From positions 1 through 5,074 of the forward strand of contig CALLNA010000201.1 of the NCBI GenBank assembly GCA_938005655.1: a stretch of 5,074 nucleotides of DNA. The letters are read 5' to 3'. Positions 1 through 4,955 of the stretch are shown piece by piece. Under the pieces are notes generated by a model. The model saw only the letters and a list, made by a program, of their open reading frames with translations, had not been told where the DNA came from and made no database searches. Source of the DNA: an uncultured Novosphingobium sp. GTDB taxonomy: Bacteria > Pseudomonadota > Alphaproteobacteria > Sphingomonadales > Sphingomonadaceae. Within the stretch, counting starts at the first letter, position 1. Each line of letters opens with the position of its first letter. A program made the position numbers and the translations under genes.

Positions 1-48
1 CGACCACCGAGATCTACACTCTTTCCCTACACGACGCTCTTCCGATCT
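1..48 (+). other. Illumina TruSeq universal (P5) adapter remnant, not genomic
   Basis: These 48 bases match the 3' 48 bases of the 58-base Illumina TruSeq universal adapter, ending in the read-1 priming end GACGCTCTTCCGATCT. Only the first 10 adapter bases are missing. The adapter runs from GAGATCTACAC straight into TCTTTCCC with no index between, which fits a single-index TruSeq type library. In translation the minus strand gives the familiar artefact peptides GRASCRERV and RSEERRVGKECR. This is untrimmed adapter read-through that was assembled onto the contig end. Real sequence begins at base 49, and gene calls that extend into 1-48 are chimeric. Confidence 0.98.
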
Positions 49-531
49 CCGCTCGCGCTCCTCGTCCGGGGAAACGACCCCCTCGAAATCGTGGTAGGCG
101 ATATCGTTCCAGATCAGCAGGGCGTTCTGGCTCAGCGGCAGCAGCCCTTCCTCGAGCGCGGATATCGCGACGCCGTCTCGCGTATGGAAATGGATCGCGC
201 AATTGGCGTCCGGGCGACCGGACAGGACCGCGCTGTGCACCGCGAAGGCCGCCGGGTTGAGCCCGCAGCCCTCGGGAATCTCCAGCACCTTGCCGTCGAG
301 GTTCATCCGCATCAGGCTGGAGGCGGTGATCTCCTCGAACAGCAGGCCGAAGGGGTTGAGCAGGAACGAGCCGTCGGGCAGCCGCGCCGACATGTGGGTG
401 GCGATGTTGTCGTCCCAGCCGAAATGGGCGGCCAGGCGGAACGCGGCGGCCAGCTCGCGCCGGGCGGTGCGCTCGGCGGTGGCGAAGGCGGGGTCATGCT
501 TCGTATCGAGGGTGCGTGCAGCGGTCGCCAT
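49..531 (-). CDS. Class II aldolase/adducin family protein, N-terminal part (3' end missing)
   Basis: The ATG at 531-529 is preceded by a good ribosome binding site (AGGAGAGG, then ACAG). The frame is open for 161 codons to base 49, where adapter sequence begins. The protein starts MATAARTLDTKHDPAF. It has the class II aldolase/adducin fold signature: GWDDNIATHMSAR (38-50), NPFGLLFEEI (59-68), a NLDGKV turn (77-82), NPAAFAVHSAVL (92-103), RPDA (106-109) and the metal-binding pair H114/H116 in IHFHT. Members are usually about 230-260 residues, so roughly the last third is missing, including the third metal histidine (the NHG region). The last real residues, DEERER, match the segment that normally leads into that motif. 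Compared with E. coli fuculose aldolase FucA, the catalytic/metal Glu73 position aligns with Ala95, and Asn29 with His46. This places the protein in the adducin-like subgroup, so true aldolase activity is unproven. It is transcribed divergently from the hydratase operon. The frame stays open through the adapter, adding 16 false residues. Confidence 0.9.
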
Positions 532-677
532 CTGTCCTCTCCTTGCACAGCGAGCATGACACAGGGGCAAGGGGCGAGGGAAGGGCTTGCAGGATGTGCC
601 GATCGCCTTGCACCTTCGGCCGAGATGGCGCGGCCGGCCCATGGGAGGCGCGCCGGGTATTTACGGGAGAGAAGCGA
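532..677. promoter_or_regulatory. Divergent intergenic region, probable bidirectional promoter
   Basis: These 146 bases separate the start codons of the aldolase-family gene (leftward) and the hydratase operon (rightward), so both promoters must lie here or overlap the genes. No strong -35/-10 pair is visible on either strand. The best leftward candidate is an extended -10-like TGTCATGCT (minus strand, around 553-561), with a short leader to the ATG at 531. The region contains repeated CTTGCA elements: CCTTGCAC at 541-548 and again at 606-613, CTTGCA at 586-591, and the inverse GCAAGG at 567-572. The 541-548 copy overlaps the aldolase ribosome binding site on the other strand. These could be operator half-sites, but no regulator gene is present in the window. 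Promoter function is inferred from position only. Confidence 0.45.
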
Positions 678-1856
678 ATGGCCGAAGCGGACGTGAGGCT
701 CGACACCAGCGACGTCGACAAGTGGGTCGGCAAGCCGATCGTCTTCGCCGAGCTGTGGGACCCCTGCAACGCGACCGACATCCGCCGCTGGGTCCAGGCG
801 ATGGACTATGCCAACCCGCTGCACTGGGACGAGAACTTCGCGCGCGAATCGCGCTTCGGCGGGATCGTCGCGCCGCAGAGCTTCACCGTGGCGATGGACT
901 ACGCCCACGGCTGCCACCCGTCCTGCGTCGGCAAAATCCCCGGCTCGCACCTGATCTTCGCGGGCGAGGAGTGGTGGTTCTACGGCACCCCGATCCGCCC
1001 CGGCGACAAGCTGACCCAGGAGCGGACCTTCGCCGGCTACCGCGTGACCGACACGGGCTTCGCCGGGCCGACCATGTTCGCCGACGGCGACACGGTCCAC
1101 CGCAACCAGCACGGCGCGCTGATCGCCAAGGAGCGGGCGACCTCGATCCGCTACCTGGTCGAGGAGGCGAACAAGCGGAAGGTCTACGACAAGGAGACCC
1201 GCACCATAAAGTCCTGGACCAAGGACGAGCTGGACGCGGTCGCCAAGCTGCGCCTGCAATGGATCATGTCCAACCGCGAGGGCAAGTCGCCCACCTTCTC
1301 CGAGGTTTCGGTCGGCGACACCCTGCCGCGCCGGGTGATCGGGCCGCACAGCCGCGTCACCTTCGCGCTCGAATGCCGCGCCCACCGGCAGAACATCTGG
1401 GGCACCTGGCGCTGGAACCCGCCCGAGGGGACCTACGACCCGGCGACCGAGGATGCCGGCTTCGCCTCCGACATGACCTACGACTTCGAGGCGCGGAAGT
1501 ACGACCCGCGCCAGGCCGACGGCCTGTTCCACGGGCCGTCCTCGGGCCACATCAACGCCGAGAAGGCGGAGAAGGTCGGCATGGGCGGGGTCTATGGCTA
1601 CGGCTCGTCGATGAACGCCTGGCACCTCGACACGATCGGCTACTGGGCCGGGCACCGGGGTTATATCTGGCACTCCAAGACCCAGTTCCGCAGCCCGGCC
1701 TTCGAGGGTGACGTGACCTATGTCGACTGCGAGGTGATCGAGAAGAAGGAGCAGACGGCCTACGGCGTGCCGGTCGTCACCGTGCAGTCGAAGATGACCA
1801 CGCAGGAGGGCGAGACAATCCTCAAGGGCGTGGCCGAGGTCGAATTGCCGCTTTGA
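678..1856 (+). CDS. Double-hotdog MaoC/FAS1-like dehydratase (probable enoyl-CoA hydratase), 392 aa
   Basis: The start is ATG 678, with GGGAGA seven bases upstream. An in-frame extension to 516 would cross the divergent promoter and lacks family similarity. The product resembles MaoC/FAS1-like dehydratases with two hotdog domains. The N-terminal domain spans about 15-160 and carries the hydratase-like stretch YANPLHWDENFARESRFGG (44-62), then GIVAPQSF and a long hotdog helix. The C-terminal domain spans about 205-392, with FSEVSVGDTLP (207-217), SGHINAEKAEKVGMGGVYGYG (289-309, His291) and FRSPAFEGDVTYVDCEV (337-353). Such proteins hydrate trans-2-enoyl-CoA thioesters, or dehydrate 3-hydroxyacyl-CoA, in the cytoplasm, often for bulky substrates such as side chains of steroids, terpenes or aromatics. 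The catalytic Asp-x-Asn-Pro-x-His motif is imperfect in both halves: D43 is one residue too far from N46-P47 in the first, and the NP is absent in the second. It is the first gene of the rightward operon. Fold assignment is firm; the CoA-ester substrate is inferred. Confidence 0.85.
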   Translation: MAEADVRLDTSDVDKWVGKPIVFAELWDPCNATDIRRWVQAMDYANPLHWDENFARESRFGGIVAPQSFTVAMDYAHGCHPSCVGKIPGSHLIFAGEEWWFYGTPIRPGDKLTQERTFAGYRVTDTGFAGPTMFADGDTVHRNQHGALIAKERATSIRYLVEEANKRKVYDKETRTIKSWTKDELDAVAKLRLQWIMSNREGKSPTFSEVSVGDTLPRRVIGPHSRVTFALECRAHRQNIWGTWRWNPPEGTYDPATEDAGFASDMTYDFEARKYDPRQADGLFHGPSSGHINAEKAEKVGMGGVYGYGSSMNAWHLDTIGYWAGHRGYIWHSKTQFRSPAFEGDVTYVDCEVIEKKEQTAYGVPVVTVQSKMTTQEGETILKGVAEVELPL

Positions 1857-1866
1857 CGGGGGCAAG

Positions 1867-1878
1867 CGGGAGAGGAGG
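1867..1878 (+). promoter_or_regulatory. Ribosome binding site of the SnoaL-like gene
   Basis: CGGGAGAGGAGG contains a near-complete Shine-Dalgarno core (AGGAGG) four bases before the ATG at 1883. It decides between that ATG and the upstream TTG at 1853. The same CGGGAGAG string also precedes the hydratase gene (664-671) and the first transporter gene (2460-2467). Confidence 0.75.
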
Positions 1879-1882
1879 CAGG

Positions 1883-2389
1883 ATGTCCGACCGCGAGGAG
1901 ATCGTGCAACTGGTCAACCTCTATGGCCTGGCCATGGACACCTGCCGCTGGGACCTGTTCGACCGGATCTTCACCGAGGACTGCGACGCGGATTACGGCC
2001 CGACCTCGCACTGGACCGACCGCGCCGCCTTCAAGCGCGACTTCGGCACGTTCCACGAGCTGTTCGACGCGACCCAGCACGTGATGACCAACCATCTCGT
2101 CGCGGTCGACGGCGACACCGCGCGGGCGAACACCTACGGCGCCTGGCGGCTGGTCCGTCACGCCGCCGGCGATCCGCCGGTGTGGGACGGCACCGGCTGG
2201 TACGACGACGCGCTGGTCCGCACCGGCGAAGGCTGGCGGATCGCGCGGCGGGTCTGCCGGGTCGTGTTCTGGACCGGCAACCCGCGGGTCCAGTCGCCGC
2301 TGGAGGAGATCGAGTTCCAGCTCGACCTCCATTCGCTCTACGGCGAGGCGGCGGCCGGGCGGCTCGGCTATCTCGCGGCGCTCGACTGA
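1883..2389 (+). CDS. SnoaL-like / NTF2-fold family protein, 168 aa
   Basis: ATG 1883 is chosen because AGAGGAGG (1871-1878) lies just upstream. A TTG at 1853 in the same frame would overlap the hydratase stop and adds an unconserved low-complexity extension. The length (168 aa) and pattern fit the SnoaL-like (PF13577 type) branch of the NTF2/SnoaL superfamily. There is an N-terminal helix pair with EEIVQLVNLYGLAMDTCRWD (5-24), then FTEDCDADYG (30-39) leading into the first strand, the conserved QHVMTNHLVAVDGDTARA (65-82) and a C-terminal sheet with WYDDALVRTGEGWRIARRV (106-124). The GDTARA and GWRIARR turns are typical of the family. Members form cone-shaped barrels. They act as small dehydratases, isomerases, hydratases or cyclases, or have no known activity, and many sit in aromatic, steroid or polyketide loci. 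The gene lies 26 bases after the hydratase, so co-transcription is likely and a shared substrate is plausible. The exact reaction cannot be read from the sequence. Confidence 0.85.
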   Translation: MSDREEIVQLVNLYGLAMDTCRWDLFDRIFTEDCDADYGPTSHWTDRAAFKRDFGTFHELFDATQHVMTNHLVAVDGDTARANTYGAWRLVRHAAGDPPVWDGTGWYDDALVRTGEGWRIARRVCRVVFWTGNPRVQSPLEEIEFQLDLHSLYGEAAAGRLGYLAALD

Positions 2390-2443
2390 TCGGTCCTCGA
2401 CAAACCCCGCCGCATTCCCGACAGTGCGGGGCGACGGGACCGA
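2390..2443 (+). other. Long interrupted hairpin in the 5' leader of the first transporter gene
   Basis: Starting at the base after the SnoaL stop codon, TCGGTCC (2390-2396) pairs with GGACCGA (2437-2443). TCG (2397-2399) then pairs with CGA (2432-2434), leaving a 2-base bulge at 2435-2436, and CCCCGC (2405-2410) pairs with GCGGGG (2426-2431). ACAAA (2400-2404) bulges out on the left arm and the terminal loop is 2411-2425. An alternative inner stem is CCGCA (2410-2414) with TGCGG (2425-2429). That makes 16 base pairs, all Watson-Crick, in 54 bases. No T-run follows, so it is not a classical intrinsic terminator. It could stabilise or process the mRNA between the two cistrons, or be part of a regulatory leader together with the next hairpin. 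Pairing is seen directly; function is inferred. Confidence 0.5.
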
Positions 2444-2445
2444 CA

Positions 2446-2466
2446 TCTCCCGCGCACGACGGGAGA
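2446..2466 (+). promoter_or_regulatory. Hairpin sequestering the Shine-Dalgarno sequence of the first transporter gene
   Basis: TCTCCCG (2446-2452) is perfectly complementary to CGGGAGA (2460-2466), giving a 7-bp stem with a 7-base loop (CGCACGA). The right arm is the core of the Shine-Dalgarno sequence GGGAGAGG (2461-2468) that serves the ATG at 2475. In mRNA this would hide the ribosome binding site, as in translational repression by a riboswitch, RNA thermometer or simple translational damper. The stem abuts the preceding interrupted hairpin with only two bases between. Sequence complementarity is certain; a regulatory role is a hypothesis. Confidence 0.5.
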
Positions 2467-2474
2467 GGATACCG

Positions 2475-3686
2475 ATGAGCTATTTCGGCGAGCTGCGGCA
2501 GAACGCCAGGCCGCTCGCGGCGGCGAGCCTCGGCGTGGGCTCGGGCCTAATGCTGATGAGCTACATCACCACGATCTTCGGGCCCTACCTGGTCAAGGAA
2601 TTCGGCTGGTCGCGTTCGCAGTTCGCCCTGATCGGGCTGTCGATGTTCACGACCCTGGCCAGCCTGCCGTTCATCGGCCGGATCACCGACCGCTACGGGG
2701 TGCGGCGCGCGGCCGTGTTCGGGACGGTGGGCATCCCGCTCTGCCTGGTCGGCTACAGCCTGATGACCGGCTCCTTCCTCGTCTATTTCCTGCTGTCCTG
2801 CACGATCCTGGCGGTCGGCAGCTTTACCAGCCCGGTGGTCTATACCCGCCTCGTCGCCGCCGACTTCAAGGAGGCGCGGGGCCTCGCCCTGACCATCGTG
2901 ACGATCGCCCCGGCCATCCTCGGCGCGATCTCCGCGCCGCTGGTGACGTGGATCATCGAGCACTACGACTGGCGCACCGGCTACCGCGTGCTCGCCCTGT
3001 TCATGCTGCTCTGCGGGGTTGGCGCGCTGCTGCTGATCCCGCCCGAGGACCGCGCCGCGCGGACCCAGGCGGCGGCGAAGATGCGCCCCGCCTCGGCCGA
3101 CTTCCGCCTGATCCTCTCCAGCAAGTCGTTCTGGATCATCTTCTTCGCCATGCTGTTGTGCATGTTGCAGACGCCGCTCCACGCCTCGCAGATGGGCATG
3201 ATGCTGCGCGACAATCACCTGGGCGCGATCGCCGCGGCCTCGATGATCACGGTCTATGGGATCGGCACGGTGATCGGGCGGATCGCCTGCGGCCTGGCGC
3301 TGGACCGCTACTCGCCGCCGCTGGTCGCGACTGTCTCGATGATCCTGCCCGCGCTCGGCTATGCCGTGCTGGCGACGCCGTTCGACGCGCCGGTCGCGAT
3401 CGGCTTCTCGATGCTGCTGATCGGCATCGCGGTCGGGGCGGAGGGCGACCTGATGTCGTTCCTCGTCGCGCGGCACTTCAACCTCAGCATCTTCAGCACG
3501 ACGCTGAGCCTCGTCTATTTCGCGGTCTATCTCGCCGGGGCCTCGGGCTCGCTGGGGATCAGCGTGGTCCTGCGCCTCGCCGATTCCTTCGCGCCCTATC
3601 TCGCGCTGATGGCGGTCTCGGTCGCGGCCGGCAGCCTGTTGTTCCTGCTCCTGCCGAGGGACGGCAGGTTCGAGAAGGTCGGCTAG
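2475..3686 (+). CDS. Major facilitator superfamily (MFS) transporter, first of a tandem pair, 403 aa
   Basis: ATG 2475 follows GGGAGAGG by six bases. An upstream in-frame extension to 2424 would read through the leader hairpins and is rejected. The protein is a typical 12-helix inner-membrane MFS carrier, with hydrophobic segments near residues 14-36, 48-67, 79-98, 101-121, 137-160, 170-189, 217-234, 250-273, 283-302, 306-330, 341-365 and 373-394. The cytoplasmic loop 2-3 carries MFS motif A, GRITDRYGVRR (68-78), and the second half repeats a weak version, GRIACGLALDRYS (268-280). The charged central loop is 190-216. LHASQM (235-240) in helix 7 and GAEGDLMSFLVARHF (321-335) in helix 10 place acidic E323 and D325 and R333 in or near the membrane. 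They resemble the bacterial MFS_1/monocarboxylate-porter-like group that often moves organic anions. It lies 85 bases after the SnoaL-like gene, behind a structured leader, and 6 bases before its paralogue. Substrate is unknown; an imported organic acid fits the context. Confidence 0.92.
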   Translation: MSYFGELRQNARPLAAASLGVGSGLMLMSYITTIFGPYLVKEFGWSRSQFALIGLSMFTTLASLPFIGRITDRYGVRRAAVFGTVGIPLCLVGYSLMTGSFLVYFLLSCTILAVGSFTSPVVYTRLVAADFKEARGLALTIVTIAPAILGAISAPLVTWIIEHYDWRTGYRVLALFMLLCGVGALLLIPPEDRAARTQAAAKMRPASADFRLILSSKSFWIIFFAMLLCMLQTPLHASQMGMMLRDNHLGAIAAASMITVYGIGTVIGRIACGLALDRYSPPLVATVSMILPALGYAVLATPFDAPVAIGFSMLLIGIAVGAEGDLMSFLVARHFNLSIFSTTLSLVYFAVYLAGASGSLGISVVLRLADSFAPYLALMAVSVAAGSLLFLLLPRDGRFEKVG

Positions 3687-3692
3687 GCGGCG

Positions 3693-4955
3693 ATGGGCTA
3701 CCTCGCCGAATTCCGCGACAACTGGCGGGCCCTGGCGGCGGCGAGCCTGGGCTCGGCGGTCAGCCTGCCGCTGTTCGCCTATACCAACAGCGCCTTCGCG
3801 CCCTACCTCGTCAAGGAGTTCGGCTGGTCCAAGGCGCAGTTCGCCCTGGTCGGCCTGGCCACGCTGAGCACGCTCCTCGTCCTCCCCTTCATCGGCCGCT
3901 TCACCGACCGCCTCGGCGTGCGCAAGGTCGCCGCGCTCGGCACCCTCCTCGTGCCGCTGGGCTTCGTCGCCTATGGGCGGATGAGCGGGGATTTCTATTC
4001 CTACGTGCTGATCTTCACCCTGGTCCTGGCCGTGGGCTCGATGACCAGCCCGCTCGTCTATACCCGCCTGATCGCCGAGAACTTCCGCCGTGCCCAGGGG
4101 TTGGCGCTGACCATCGTCAACTCCGCGCCCTCGCTGATGGCGATCCTCGCCGTGCCGCTGCTCAACCGTACGATCCAGCAGCACGGCTGGCGCAATTCGT
4201 ACTTCCTGCTCGCCGGGCTGATCCTCCTCGTCAGCCTCGTCGCCCTGGCGCTGATCCCGCGCCGCCGCGAGGACCGCCTCGTCGCCGCGCCGGGCGAGCG
4301 GCCCGAGCCGCCGCTGCCCGCCGGCCGGGCCTTCGCGATAATCCTGCGCAGCCGCCTGTTCTGGCTGATCCTGGCGGCCATGCTGCTCTGCCTGATCCAG
4401 ACCCAGCTTCACGCCTCGCAGATGAACCTGATGCTGATCGACCAGGGCCTGTCGACGCAACAGGCGGCGGGGATCGTCTCGATCTACGCCTTCTCCACGA
4501 TCCTCGGCCGGGTCGGCTGCGGCCTGGCGCTCGACCGCTTCTCGACGCCCACCGTCACCTTCGTCTCGATGGTCCTGCCGGCGCTGGGCTTCTTCCTACT
4601 GGCGACCGATCTCAACACCTATCCGGTGATCGTCTTCGCGATGTTCCTCGCCGGGCTGTCGATGGGCGCGGAGAGCGACCTGCTGGCCTTCCTCGTCGCG
4701 CGCTACTTCCACCTGCGGATCTATGCGACCACGCTGAGCCTGCTGTTCAGCGCCTCGTTCCTCGCCTCGGCGGCGGGCTCGCTGCTGATCAGCGCTTCGC
4801 TCCGGCGATACGAGAGCTTTTCGCCCTTCCTCTACGGGATTTCGGGAGCCATCCTCGTCGGATCGCTGCTATTCCTCCTGCTGCCCCGCGGTCACGGCCC
4901 CAAGGTCGGCGAGGATGCGGCGAGCGGGAGCGGCTTGAAGGAGGCATGTGCATGA
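3693..4955 (+). CDS. Major facilitator superfamily transporter, second of a tandem pair, 420 aa
   Basis: ATG 3693 lies six bases after the TAG of the first transporter. No proper Shine-Dalgarno sequence stands at the right distance (GAGAAGG at 3672-3678 is 14 bases away and AGGCGG is too close), so translational coupling to the upstream gene is likely. The protein aligns without gaps to its neighbour for the first 190 residues, with 99 identical by hand count. Motif A is GRFTDRLGVRK (68-78). Also shared are APYLVKEFGWS (36-46), SPLVYTRLIA (119-128), LHASQM (239-244), GRVGCGLALDRFS (272-284), GAESDLLAFLVARYF (325-339; E327, D329) and GSLLFLLLPR (390-399). The central loop is four residues longer and proline-rich (GERPEPPLPAGR, 201-212), and a polar tail of about 20 residues follows the last helix. 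It is probably an inner-membrane importer of a substrate related to that of the first carrier. The pair arose by duplication and has clearly diverged. Its stop overlaps the next start by four bases. Confidence 0.92.
   Translation: MGYLAEFRDNWRALAAASLGSAVSLPLFAYTNSAFAPYLVKEFGWSKAQFALVGLATLSTLLVLPFIGRFTDRLGVRKVAALGTLLVPLGFVAYGRMSGDFYSYVLIFTLVLAVGSMTSPLVYTRLIAENFRRAQGLALTIVNSAPSLMAILAVPLLNRTIQQHGWRNSYFLLAGLILLVSLVALALIPRRREDRLVAAPGERPEPPLPAGRAFAIILRSRLFWLILAAMLLCLIQTQLHASQMNLMLIDQGLSTQQAAGIVSIYAFSTILGRVGCGLALDRFSTPTVTFVSMVLPALGFFLLATDLNTYPVIVFAMFLAGLSMGAESDLLAFLVARYFHLRIYATTLSLLFSASFLASAAGSLLISASLRRYESFSPFLYGISGAILVGSLLFLLLPRGHGPKVGEDAASGSGLKEACA
4938..4944 (+). promoter_or_regulatory. Ribosome binding site of the exported-protein gene, embedded in the transporter 3' end
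   Basis: AAGGAGG is an almost perfect Shine-Dalgarno sequence lying inside the last codons of the second transporter (encoding K-E-A). It is seven bases from ATG 4952. The in-frame ATG at 4946 is only one base away, so 4952 is the better start. Confidence 0.75.

Noticed and set aside
14..202. Small minus-strand frame ending in GRASCRERV
   Set aside because: Its stop codon and last residues come from the sequencing adapter, and it overlaps the real aldolase frame.
632..654. Stacked restriction-type palindromes GGCCGGCC, CCCATGGG and GGCGCGCC that look like a polylinker
   Set aside because: Such GC-rich palindromes arise readily by chance at this base composition. The flanking sequence leads smoothly into a normal ribosome binding site and gene, so a cloning vector origin is not supported.
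516..677. N-terminal extension of the hydratase to an ATG at 516
   Set aside because: It would overlap the start of the divergent gene and cover the whole promoter region. The extra residues are not typical of the family, and ATG 678 has a well placed ribosome binding site.
587..1711. 374-codon plus-strand frame inside the hydratase
   Set aside because: It is a frame-shifted shadow, extremely rich in Arg, Pro and Gly, with no recognisable motif.
312..1865. 517-codon minus-strand frame covering the hydratase and part of the aldolase-family gene
   Set aside because: It runs antisense to the hydratase and out of frame with the aldolase-family gene, reads through the intergenic region, and has Arg/Val/Gly/Ala-rich low-complexity composition.
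2405..2431. Intrinsic transcription terminator between the SnoaL-like gene and the first transporter
   Set aside because: The GC stem is not followed by a T-run; the next bases are CGACGGG. A terminator here would also cut the operon, so it is recorded as a structured leader instead.
2547..4460. 637-codon open frame on the minus strand across both transporter genes
   Set aside because: It mirrors two clear MFS genes. Its translation is a monotonous mix of Arg, Gln, His, Asp, Glu and Gly with no domain, as expected of antisense frames in high-GC DNA.
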